Source: CAZSDW01 sp964605705 (GTDB lineage: Bacteria > Fidelibacterota > UBA2242). Taken from it: a stretch of DNA of 64,000 nt. Shown in pieces: positions 35,800 to 44,666 of this stretch. The notes under the pieces are model-generated. The model saw only the letters and a program-made list of their open reading frames with translations, did not search any database and was not told where the DNA came from. The stretch lies in assembly GCA_964605705.1 (NCBI GenBank), contig CAZSDW010000015.1:9287-73286 (forward strand). Reading direction: 5' to 3'. Every line of letters starts with the position of its first letter. Position 1 is the stretch's first letter. Both the position numbers and the translations under genes were made by a program.

Positions 35800-37122
35800 A
35801 TGCGTCGAATATATTTAATCCTGGTCATCATTTTTGCCTTACTATACGGCGAGTCAAGCGCACAGGATCACACCACTTTTTATGTCGAGGGTCGGCATCT
35901 TTACGATCCCTGTGGTGAGAAGGTCATCCTACGGGGAATTGCGAATCCGAATATCTGGTTCGAAAAAGATGGCGGCATCCGATACGAGGAGATTGAAAAG
36001 ACCGGCGCAAATGTGATCAGAATCGTCTGGACCACAGCAGGATCGGCTAATCAATTGGATGCTGCAATCCAAAATTGCATCGACCTGGAAATGATCCCTA
36101 TGGTTGAACTCCATGATGCCACCGGTGATTGGGGTAATTTACAAACCTGTGTTGACTACTGGATACGAGACGATATTGCCGAAGTAATGATTTTTCATGA
36201 AGAATATGTCCTCTTGAATATTGCCAATGAATGTGGTGATGGTTCCATTACCCAGACCGCTTTCAGAACCGGTTACGAAGCGGCTATCCTGCAGATTCGT
36301 GATGCTGATATTCACGTTCCCCTGGTAATCGATGGCACCGATTGGGGCAAAAATATCAATATTTTACAAGCCCAGGGTCCATACCTGATCGACGCCGATC
36401 CCGATCATAACCTGATTTTTTCAGTCCATATGTGGTGGCCCAAAATGTATGGTTTTACCGAGAGCAGCATCGTCAATGAAATCAAACAATCAGTCGATAT
36501 GGGATTGCCACTGATTGTCGGCGAATTTTCGCAAATGCATGGGAGTTGCAGCGACAACGTAATAACCGATCAAAATTCGATCAAATATTTGACAATCCTG
36601 CGCCAGTGTCATCTGAATGAAGTCGGCTGGATTGCCTGGTCCTGGTTTGGTAACTGTAATGCATTCTGGGACATGTCAACGGATGGCACTTATGATAGTT
36701 TGTATAGCTGGGGGCTGGAAGTCGCTGTTACCGACAGCTTCAGCATCCAGAACACTTCAGTCCGTTCCTACTTCATGACCCATGGAAAATGTGCCCCCAA
36801 CAGGATCAGGAACAGCAGTGTGACACAGCCATCCACATTCAGCCTGAAGCAGAACTATCCCAATCCTTTTAACCGCAGTACCCAGATTCATTATGAGGTC
36901 ATCGATCCCGCCCATGTAACCCTGACAATATACGACCTGTTCGGTAACAAGATTAGAACACTTATTAATACTCAAAAACCGGCAGGTGAATACACAATCT
37001 GCTGGACAGGAGAGAATGATGCCGGCGATATAGTTGCAAGTGGTACATATGTGTATCAGATTACGATAGACCGCAATAATGAGCTTATTCAACAAGCCCG
37101 GCAGATGTTATTGTTGAAATAG
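35800..37122 (+). CDS. Secreted glycoside hydrolase family 5 enzyme with T9SS-type sorting domain
   Basis: A 440-residue exported enzyme. After the signal peptide (to SSAQ) a GH5 TIM barrel runs to about residue 330: FYVEGRHLYDPCGEKVILRG, GANVIRIVW, acid/base Glu in NIANECG, active-site IFSVHMWWP and nucleophile Glu in IVGEFS. It resembles the subfamily that includes beta-mannanases and endoglucanases; the choice between them cannot be made here. The sorting module follows (LKQNYPNPFNRSTQIHYE ... MLLLK). A GGAG site precedes the ATG. It probably degrades polysaccharide outside the cell. Confidence 0.88.
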   Translation: MRRIYLILVIIFALLYGESSAQDHTTFYVEGRHLYDPCGEKVILRGIANPNIWFEKDGGIRYEEIEKTGANVIRIVWTTAGSANQLDAAIQNCIDLEMIPMVELHDATGDWGNLQTCVDYWIRDDIAEVMIFHEEYVLLNIANECGDGSITQTAFRTGYEAAILQIRDADIHVPLVIDGTDWGKNINILQAQGPYLIDADPDHNLIFSVHMWWPKMYGFTESSIVNEIKQSVDMGLPLIVGEFSQMHGSCSDNVITDQNSIKYLTILRQCHLNEVGWIAWSWFGNCNAFWDMSTDGTYDSLYSWGLEVAVTDSFSIQNTSVRSYFMTHGKCAPNRIRNSSVTQPSTFSLKQNYPNPFNRSTQIHYEVIDPAHVTLTIYDLFGNKIRTLINTQKPAGEYTICWTGENDAGDIVASGTYVYQITIDRNNELIQQARQMLLLK

Positions 37123-37320
37123 AAAACTTTTCAGCCTTTTGAGAGTAATTTTTACAGACTCATTGTTATATTGACACTTTAAAAAATTACTATTTTCTTT
37201 TTTCGGAGAGGATATTGCGATGGTGATTTATTCATTTTAAATAATGCAATAAACCTGTAAGATTCAATTATTAAGTTTATATTTTTGACAACACGTAATT
37301 ATCGATTAAAGGCAAGTCAA

Positions 37321-38442
37321 ATGCGCTATCAATACAAATTTTATCCTGAAAAGTATTTTCAGCTATTCTTTCTCTTGTTGCTCCTGACTTTATCTTCCCT
37401 GGGAAATCTTCAAAATTTACGATTCAGTCATCTGACAGTTGACCAGGGACTTTCGCATACCTGGGTCGTAGATATTATTCAGGATCAGTATGGATTCATG
37501 TGGTTTGCAACCGCTAACGGATTAAATAAATATGACGGATTTAATTTTGAAATCTACCAGCATTCTCAATCTGACAGTTCGACAATTATACACAATTTTA
37601 TCTCCCATTTATTTGAAGATTCCCGGGGAAATATCTGGATAGGCACACCCAGCGGCGCGAGTCGTTATAATCGCAACCTTGATAATTTTATCAATTACTA
37701 CTCCGGAACCGATTCCGGCAGCCTGGGTGGCACGGTCGTACAAACAATTATTGAAGATGACCAGGGTACAATATGGATATCAACCACTGGTGGTTTAAAC
37801 GCATACAATCCCGAAAGCAACCGGTTTACATACTATTCCTATGACGATCAGGAAATAAGGGGATTTGCTTCCTCAAGTTCCATGGGTGACATGTTAGTGG
37901 GTCCGGGTGGCAACATCTGGATCGGTACCTTAGGACGGGGATTGACAAGGTTTGATAAAAAAACCAAAACTTTTACTCAATTTCTCCTTCAAAATTCCGA
38001 TAAACTAGTTCACTCGAATACTTCAATTGAATCTTTGGCACCGTGCGACGATCACCATCTCTGGATTGGCACTCATGGGAATGGTCTGATCAAATTGGAC
38101 GTCACACCCGGCAAGGAAAAACCAGTAAAACAGTACCTGAATGATGTCGATAATCCTCTAAGTATTGCTAATAACTATATCATGTCACTTCAGATATTGG
38201 CGGATAATAAGCTCTGGGTGGGAACCGAGAATGGCGGTCTTGATCTGTTCAATCCGAATAATGAAACGTTTGACCATATCAAGCCGATGAGTAATCTGGC
38301 AGAGGGTCTCAATAATGGTTCGATCTATTCTATCTATGTTGACGGTCAGCGTAACCTCTGGGTAGGAACCTATAATGGTGGCGTAAATGTATCTTTTTAC
38401 AGTTTACAGGGGATGAGTGTATATCGCGTAGTGTATGGTTAG
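37321..38442 (+). pseudogene. 5' part of a beta-propeller sensor kinase gene, cut by in-frame TAG
   Basis: An exported signal segment (residues 13-35) is followed by seven or more two-component propeller repeats (LWIGTxxGGL pattern: FMWFATANGLNKYD, IWIGTPSGASRYN, IWISTTGGLNAYN, LWVGTENGGLDLF, LWVGTYNGGVNV). The frame stops at TAG 38440-38442 in the middle of the propeller. The same frame goes on without a stop from 38443 to 40560 and carries on the repeats, so this is one gene of 1,080 codons with one nonsense codon. A sequencing error is the simplest alternative. ATG 37321 is chosen over TTG 37285. Confidence 0.85.
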
Positions 38443-40560
38443 ACAAAATCACTCGATTACAATGTCGTATCATGTTTCCTCGAAGATGAGAAAGGCAATC
38501 TCTGGATTGGAACCGATGGCGGTGGTTTAAATTATTTTAATCGTTCGACCGGGGATTTTTTTGCATATACTACTCAAAATTCCAACCTTAACTCAGACGC
38601 GGTCCTCTCAATCTCGAAAAGTTCTAACGGTGAAATATGGATCAGTACCTGGGGCGGTGGTATCAGCCGGCTGGATCAAAATACCGGCAATTTTGAAACC
38701 TATACCCATGAGAACGGCTTGCTCGATGATAACATCCTGGCAATTTTTCAGGATAGCCAGAACCGCTTATGGGTAGCTTGTTTTTTCAATGGTATTGTAA
38801 AATTTGATAAAACAAACGGAAAACACATTTACTATACTCGCCAAAATACCGGATTGCCATTAGAATCAGTCCATCTGTTTGAAGAGGATTCCCAGGGTAA
38901 TATTTTAATAGGTTCGGACGAAGGATTTTTTGTTTTCGATCCCCGGACAGAATCTTTCAAATTCTATAATGACAATTTGGAAAAAGGTAAACGACTGAGC
39001 AGCAATGGAGTCTTTTCGCTGGCAATCAAAAACGATGAAACTGTCTGGATCGGTACTACCTTCGGATTGAACCGTTTTGACCGTTCATCGGAAACTTTCA
39101 CCCATTATTTTGTCGAAGATGGACTGCCAAGCAATATGATTGCCGGGCTGATTTTCGATCAGCGCGGATATTTATGGATCAGCACTGACAAAGGATTGGC
39201 ACGGATGGATACCGAAGCCAAAAAGTTCAGAACCTATTCAATCGGGGATGGACTTCAGGGAAATCAATTTTATAATCGCAGTCATTATATAACCAGAAAT
39301 GGCGAACTCCTTTTCGGTGGTACAAATGGTTTTAATCTGTTTCACCCTGACAGCCTCCGGGAGAATCGGGAGAAACCATCGGTTGTTCTGACAGACCTAA
39401 AAATCATGAACAAAAAAGCACTGATCGGACCGGATAAGCCAATCAAACAACACATAACGGTTGCCGACAGAATCGATCTTTCTTATCGTCAGTCTGTTGT
39501 ATCAATCGGTTTTGCTGCACTGAGTTACGATGCGCCCAGCCAGAATCAATATGCCTATATGTTAGAAGGATTTGACCAGAGCTGGGTATATTCAGGAAAT
39601 CGCCGGGAAGTGACCTATACAAACCTGCCAGCAGGTAAATATAAGTTTCAGGTCATCGCTTCAAATAAGGATGACATTTGGAATACTCACGGTACCTCGA
39701 TCGACATTGTGGTGCATCCACCGTACTGGAACACGGCATTGTTTCGAATTGCCATGATTATTTTATTAATTGGGATCAGTGCTGCTGTTCCACTTCTGCG
39801 TATCCGTGGCATCAATAAACATAACCGCGAGCTCGAACGACGGGTAAAGGAACGAACCGCCAACCTGAGTGCTGCCAATTCCGAAATAAAAGCCCTGGCA
39901 TATTCGATATCCCACGACCTCCGTGGACCGCTGAGAGGAATCAACGGTTATGCCCGCATTATCGAGGAAGATTTGGGTGATAATATAACCAAAGACATCC
40001 GTGATCATCTGACGAAAATCCAGTCAGCCAGTTCCAGAATGAGCCAGCTGATTGATGACCTGCTGAATCTTTCACGAATCTTGCGGGTTGATCTACTCAC
40101 CGATTCCGTTAATCTGAGTAAAATTGCTGAAGAAATCAGAGAAAGCTTCCAACTGACCGAACCGGATCGAAAGGTCAACTTTCATATCGAGCCCAATCTG
40201 ATTGTCAATGGTGATAAAAAATTGCTGCGAAGTGCCATGGAAAACCTGATCGGAAATGCGTGGAAATTTACCAGAACGAAAGCAGTCGGAGAGATCGAAT
40301 TCGGATTTGCATCCGATCCCATCAACGCCTTTTATGTTCGGGACAACGGTGTCGGATTTGATATGAATTTTTCCAATAAATTATTCCGCCCCTTTCACCG
40401 TCTGCACCGGGATGATGAATTCGAAGGAACCGGCATTGGATTGGCAAACGTGAAAAGAATCATCAGACGGCACAATGGCAATATCTGGGCTGAGAGCAAC
40501 GTTGATCAGGGAGCAACCTTTTATTTTCAGCTGGATCAGTCCTCAATGCTTATCAATTAG
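38443..40560 (+). pseudogene. 3' part of the same gene: propeller end, Y_Y_Y domain, TM helix, histidine kinase
   Basis: Codons directly after the TAG continue the propeller (LWIGTDGGGLNYFN, IWISTWGGGISRLD, VWIGTTFGLNRFD, LWISTDKGLARMD). Then come a Y_Y_Y domain (YAYMLEGFDQSWVY), a transmembrane helix (IAMIILLIGISAAVPLL), HisKA with YSISHDLRGPLRGINGYA, and HATPase (ENLIGNAWKFT, GTGIGLANVKRI). No ATG in this frame occurs before the first kinase-side TTG at 38719, so restart is unlikely. No DNA-binding domain follows, so this is a sensor kinase rather than a one-protein hybrid. Its 3' end overlaps the convergent gene by 4 bases. Confidence 0.88.
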
Positions 40561-41879
40561 AACTGGTATATCAATTTCAGGTAAATATTATCATTTTTGT
40601 CAAATTGCCCGAAATCAAACTGTCCGGGTGAATTTACCTCCGAACCTCCACCCAGAAAATCTGCTCCAAGCGCAATTGTAAAACTATCCGAATATTTCCA
40701 GTCAAGCGAAATGCGTGTCAGGTACGATTCGTTGGTAAAATTGTACAGCAGCAGCCCCATCGGCATAACTGTTTCGTTGAAAAGACTCGCATTCACCATC
40801 AGCGATCCCAGCCGGTTGATCTCATCGTTGAATTTCATAGAATCTTCATAATCAAGGATTTGTTCCTGGATTCCCTGGACGGCAATATTAATTTCACCGG
40901 TGAGTTGATAATCAACGCCGATCATTCCCTGTACAAAAGGTTTTTCAATCAGAAATCCGTCCGGCATGGTACTTTGATCCATTGTATCGTAGAACCGTTT
41001 TGGATAATAGCCGCCTTCACCCCGGAATACAAACATTCCCAGTGGTCTTGAAAAATTTACTCCGCAAAAGGTGAACCAGGGATAGGTCGGTGTTAAATTC
41101 ATACTCATTTCTGACCCGGAACTTGTGGGAGTAAAAATCATCTCTTTCTTCATAATAGGCTTGTCTTCTCTGGCTTTCAGGTAAATGAAGGATAAATCGG
41201 TACCGAGCAGAAAGGTGTTAAACTTCAATCCATACTCGAAATTCTTAACAGAACTTACCGGTATATTGTCTTCACAATAAACAATTGGTATGGTAACCAT
41301 CTGGTTCGCAATGGAAGATACCGGATTAAGAATTGCAATTGAATCCGGTCTGTTAAAAGCCCAATTTCCACTAAAATTGATATTCATGGCTTTGAATTCC
41401 GGAATCACTAATAATTCCAGTGAGTGATTGCCATAATGCAACTTGGTACTGACCATCGTCGTCGCCATGCGGATATCCTCAAAATCCTGCAGCAGAAACA
41501 GGGATAAATCCAGCGGATTGACAATATCATTGATAAAATACCCATCGGCTTTACCCCAGACAACCTGCTGTTTTCCAATCCTGAAATCCACCCAGCTGCC
41601 GTAAATATCGAGATATGCTTCCCGTAAATCCAACTTTGTATCATTACTGATCACGATGTCATTTAAAAAATCAACCGAGGCAAATCCATAGACATTATCG
41701 CCCCAGAGCTCGGAATTCAGGCGCATCCGGTTCCGTAACAGCATGGCATCGTTCGGCTCAGCCGTCCGAAATGCGCTGTGGCTCCGGAAAAATCCATGAA
41801 ATTCGACTTCGGCAAACCCAATTTGAAGCAGACTAATTACTAAAATTACTAAAACGAAAATTGGTCTGTTTATCCTCAT
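40557..41879 (-). CDS. Outer-membrane beta-barrel protein, DUF1302-like
   Basis: A 440-residue protein with a signal peptide (to IGFAE) and barrel strands in the style of DUF1302/alginate-export porins: FHGFFRSHSAFR, ENDVYGFASVDF-like strands, LREAYLDIYGSWVDFRIGKQQVVWGKADG (the last five words being the conserved IGxQxVxWG-type motif), and a C-terminal IYLKLIYQF ending in Phe. Its ATG overlaps the stop of the upstream LolA-like gene by 4 bases, so both are coupled. In other genomes this pair accompanies an MMPL/RND exporter, which is missing here. Confidence 0.75.
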   Translation of the reverse strand: MRINRPIFVLVILVISLLQIGFAEVEFHGFFRSHSAFRTAEPNDAMLLRNRMRLNSELWGDNVYGFASVDFLNDIVISNDTKLDLREAYLDIYGSWVDFRIGKQQVVWGKADGYFINDIVNPLDLSLFLLQDFEDIRMATTMVSTKLHYGNHSLELLVIPEFKAMNINFSGNWAFNRPDSIAILNPVSSIANQMVTIPIVYCEDNIPVSSVKNFEYGLKFNTFLLGTDLSFIYLKAREDKPIMKKEMIFTPTSSGSEMSMNLTPTYPWFTFCGVNFSRPLGMFVFRGEGGYYPKRFYDTMDQSTMPDGFLIEKPFVQGMIGVDYQLTGEINIAVQGIQEQILDYEDSMKFNDEINRLGSLMVNASLFNETVMPMGLLLYNFTNESYLTRISLDWKYSDSFTIALGADFLGGGSEVNSPGQFDFGQFDKNDNIYLKLIYQF

Positions 41880-42673
41880 TGCACTTTTCCCCGTTGTAAA
41901 GTCGTTTGTGTAAAAATCTGATCATCCATTGCACTGTCAAATTTCACTTCCTGGATTTCAATTATAGTCTGGTGTGTTTTACTCAGATTATCCATAAACA
42001 GCTCGTGACCAACCCAGATTCCATCCACTTCCTTGATATTGGAAACAGTCAGAACCTTCTGCAACACACCGCTCTTCTCGTAGAATTCAACTCTTACAAA
42101 TACCCATTTTTCCGGAATTACCCACGTGATTCTTTTACTGTACTGACCATCCTTATCTTTCGGAACAGATTCAATTTTATAACACTCGATGCCGCCCACT
42201 ATTTCCACACCTAACAATGTATGTATATCATCATCGATACTGCGGGCACCCATATCGTCATAGGTAAAATCAGTTCCCATGAAATATTCGTTTTTGCTCT
42301 CGCCCGCAATCCGGCGAACCTTTTTCAACGCCGGTAAATAGAGCCAGCGATCATCATCTTTGGCGGCATCTTCATAACTCCAGAGCAGCAAGCCGGTTCC
42401 CCGAATATCTGCCGGATAATCAAAAATAATCAGAGTTTTTGTATCGATACCATCGGCACCGTTGTACGATTTTTCATAACGGGTGACATCCCGTTCCCGG
42501 GTCTTGCCTTTATTATTGATCAGGGTCATTTTAGATTTATTCATTTCTGTCTGAACACTTCCCTGGTCATCAACTTTCTGCATGATATCTGTCGCCGTCA
42601 GATCAATAGCTGACAAACTACAACAACTCAGTAAAACCAGAATTCCAAGGCTATAATAAATAAATGATCTCAT
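41876..42673 (-). CDS. Outer-membrane lipoprotein-sorting (LolA-like) protein
   Basis: A 265-residue exported protein. ATG at 42673 is chosen because a strong AAAGGAG lies in front of it; two earlier in-frame starts lack one. Signal peptide to LSAID, then a LolA-like half-barrel: MTLINNKGKTRERDVTRYEK, FDYPADIRGTGLLLWSYED, DRWLYLPALKKVRRIAGESK and FMGTDFTYDDMG are the conserved blocks of the family annotated as outer-membrane lipoprotein-sorting protein. It probably ferries a lipid or lipoprotein across the periplasm to the barrel protein encoded next. Confidence 0.85.
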   Translation of the reverse strand: MRSFIYYSLGILVLLSCCSLSAIDLTATDIMQKVDDQGSVQTEMNKSKMTLINNKGKTRERDVTRYEKSYNGADGIDTKTLIIFDYPADIRGTGLLLWSYEDAAKDDDRWLYLPALKKVRRIAGESKNEYFMGTDFTYDDMGARSIDDDIHTLLGVEIVGGIECYKIESVPKDKDGQYSKRITWVIPEKWVFVRVEFYEKSGVLQKVLTVSNIKEVDGIWVGHELFMDNLSKTHQTIIEIQEVKFDSAMDDQIFTQTTLQRGKVQ

Positions 42674-42695
42674 ACTATTACTCCTTTCTTTCATC

Positions 42696-42887
42696 TTATA
42701 TCTCCTGAATCGAATCTCCGCCAAACCCGCCACCTGCAGGCAAATAACAAGATAAATTACGATGATAATACTCAGATTGTGGAGGAAAAAATGTCCGAGC
42801 GCCCTCCACCATCCGGCAGCGTGGGCAGTAAAACTGACCCTCTTTCATTATTCCATTCATGATAATGTCAAAAAAGGATTTCATCAT
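42696..42887 (-). pseudogene. Displaced C-terminal tail of the TetR regulator
   Basis: This frame starts MMKSFFDIIMNGIMKEG, which is the usual last helix of TetR-family proteins and should follow the end of the gene at 42884-43438. The two frames join if one T is added to the run of six T on the minus strand (42915-42920 on the + strand): the product would then read NFFIKYPYSIPEMMKSFFDI. After this helix the frame continues with CPRC and further residues to 42696. It has no ribosome site of its own. Confidence 0.6.
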
Positions 42888-43438
42888 TTCCGGAATAGAA
42901 TAGGGATATTTGATAAAAAATTCCGGTTGAAAACATTCTGAACAACACCGACAATAATCCCAGTCAGAAAATCAGTCTTGATATCCTTCCGGATCAGACC
43001 CAGGGTTTGGGCTTTTTTAATGCGACTGGTCAAATCATTCATGAAACTGTTGCGAAATTGTTCGACCCGATTCCAGATATTGGGATAGTAAAGCTTAATT
43101 TCATATACCGAATTGGAATTCATGACGGATAAATGGTTCGAAATAATGTAAATACTATGATAAATGTGCTGCAGGAGATCATCGGATTCTTCAAGTAGTT
43201 TTTCCACTTTTGAAAACAGATCATCAAAATTGTATCTTAATACGGCTTCGACAAATTCCTCTTTACTGGTAAAATATTTATATATGGTTTTTTTACTCAT
43301 TCGAAGTTCTGCCGTCAGCTTTTCAATTGTAAAGCTACGAATCCCGTTTTGCATAATCTGCGTCCGGGCATGCTCGATCACCGGTCGAAAACTCAGGGGT
43401 AATTCTTTATCAGCCACTGGAAACGTTTTTTGTGTCAT
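42884..43438 (-). CDS. TetR-family transcriptional regulator, C-terminus lost by frameshift
   Basis: A 184-residue protein with an N-terminal helix-turn-helix (IRSFTIEKLTAELRMSKKTIYKYFTSKEEFVEAVL, residues about 32-66) and an alpha-helical ligand domain. The last residues (SNIPILFRK) do not fit the family; the expected tail lies in another frame just downstream, as noted there. It stands upstream of, and in the same direction as, the LolA-like and barrel genes and probably represses that operon together with its own gene. The truncated form may still bind DNA, but dimerisation could be affected. Confidence 0.82.
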   Translation of the reverse strand: MTQKTFPVADKELPLSFRPVIEHARTQIMQNGIRSFTIEKLTAELRMSKKTIYKYFTSKEEFVEAVLRYNFDDLFSKVEKLLEESDDLLQHIYHSIYIISNHLSVMNSNSVYEIKLYYPNIWNRVEQFRNSFMNDLTSRIKKAQTLGLIRKDIKTDFLTGIIVGVVQNVFNRNFLSNIPILFRK

Positions 43439-43506
43439 ACGTTTCCATTTTAATCACTAATTCCAAAATTACAAGGGAATTTGTGAGAGCTTTTTATCGG
43501 GTCTGA

Positions 43507-44262
43507 TCAGATAGGAGTGCTTTTTTTGATTAATTTGATGGATATCGGCAGATTGTTTTCACTGATCAATCGATGGGCAATACCTTCATTTTCTTTCGTC
43601 CGGACAATCAGATTCAGTTCTACCGGTTTATGCCAGGCATTAATGATCTCAGCCATCGCTTTCATCCGCTCCAGGAATGTTTCTTCGAGCAGCGACTGGG
43701 TTGTTTCTAAATTATAACAGCGGTATTTTTGTCCCTTTTCGGCAATTAAATCGGGTATATAGCTTCGCCAGTAATTTGGATGAGCCTCGTACTCTGTCAA
43801 AAGTTTTGTATAAATCTTATAATCTCTTTTTTCATAACGTCGAATAAGATAGCGCAATAAGTTTAATTGACTGTATTTATTGCGGGTCAGTAAAAGTGAT
43901 CGACGCATGACACTGATTACCCGGGCGTACAGAACATTCAGATCAAAGGGTTTGATAACATAATCATCGGCACCCGATACCAGTCCGCTTATTTGTGAAT
44001 TGGGTGCAGCCTGTCCAGTCAGCATAATGACCGGAATAAATGAAACCATCGCATGGCTCTTGAACATTTTCAACAAATCCATCCCACTTATACCCGGCAG
44101 GTTAATATCCAGAATAATCAAATCCGGCTCATATTGAATGATCGTTGTAATCGCTTTGCTGCCTTCTTCAAGTGTTTTAACTTCCATTTGGTGGGTCTGG
44201 AAAAATGATTCAATAAGCTCCAGAATCATCGGATCATCATCAATCGCTAGAATTTTTCGCAC
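43507..44262 (-). CDS. Response regulator with unrecognised helical output domain
   Basis: A 251-residue protein. The receiver domain (1-122) has IDDDP, phosphoacceptor Asp in IILDINLPG, VIMLTGQ and Lys in VIKPFD. Residues about 125-215 form a helical region (NLLRYLIRRYEKRDYKIYTK) without helix-turn-helix features, and residues 216-251 look like a short alpha/beta end (ELNLIVRTKENEG). I do not recognise this output part. No kinase gene is adjacent in the same direction; the broken propeller kinase lies 3 kb downstream and is a possible but unproven partner. Confidence 0.8.
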   Translation of the reverse strand: MRKILAIDDDPMILELIESFFQTHQMEVKTLEEGSKAITTIIQYEPDLIILDINLPGISGMDLLKMFKSHAMVSFIPVIMLTGQAAPNSQISGLVSGADDYVIKPFDLNVLYARVISVMRRSLLLTRNKYSQLNLLRYLIRRYEKRDYKIYTKLLTEYEAHPNYWRSYIPDLIAEKGQKYRCYNLETTQSLLEETFLERMKAMAEIINAWHKPVELNLIVRTKENEGIAHRLISENNLPISIKLIKKSTPI

Positions 44263-44628
44263 GCTTCGACTCCGCTGTAAATCAATAGAAATATACTAAA
44301 TAAATTATCAATAGTGCTAATCCATTTTCCTGACAAATTTGTGATTTGGATCATTATTTAATAGAAGGTCAGATTTTTTTATATAAAGGTGAAACCTTTT
44401 CTATTTAACTGCATCTAATTAGTAGTTGACAATTGAGTGACAAAGTTGACAAAAATGATATTTGGCATCATTATTGTAATTTTAAAACTGCAATTGATTT
44501 TTGAAAAACTGAGCAAACTGAGCAATTCAATACATCCCCTCCCCCTCCCCGGATGTGCCGTAATATCCCTCATAAATCCCCTCATTAACGTTCGGGGAGG
44601 GTTACCTCAATATCATAGATCAAAATAC
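44263..44628. other. Intergenic region with C-rich foldback element
   Basis: About 370 bases between two divergently placed non-coding ends. On the + strand TTGACA at 44447-44452 followed after 17 bases by CATTAT is a weak promoter candidate. CCCTCCCCG (44543-44551) is the exact reverse complement of CGGGGAGGG (44593-44601), and within the first arm ACATCC/GGATGT (44532-44556) forms a smaller hairpin. With the terminator at 44629-44660 this could make a structured RNA of about 170 bases. An open frame of 69 codons here shows no protein-like features. Confidence 0.3.
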
Positions 44629-44660
44629 AAGGGTCGTTTTAAGTAAAAACGACCCTTTTT
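44629..44660. terminator. Bidirectional hairpin terminator
   Basis: AAGGGTCGTTTT (44629-44640) pairs perfectly with AAAACGACCCTT (44646-44657), loop AAGTA, followed by TTT. It lies 7 bases past the stop of the peptidase gene read on the minus strand, so it most likely ends that operon; the better U-tract is on the + strand side, so it could also stop transcription from the left. Confidence 0.7.
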
Positions 44661-44666
44661 ACTTTA

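Noticed and set aside
37321..40560. One-protein hybrid two-component regulator (HTCS)
   Set aside because: The propeller and Y_Y_Y domains fit, but no receiver or AraC-type DNA-binding domain follows the kinase; it is a sensor kinase only.
44437..44646. 69-codon open frame on the + strand in the intergenic region
   Set aside because: It runs into the stem of the terminator, has an odd composition with C-rich repeats, and no ribosome site; treated as non-coding.
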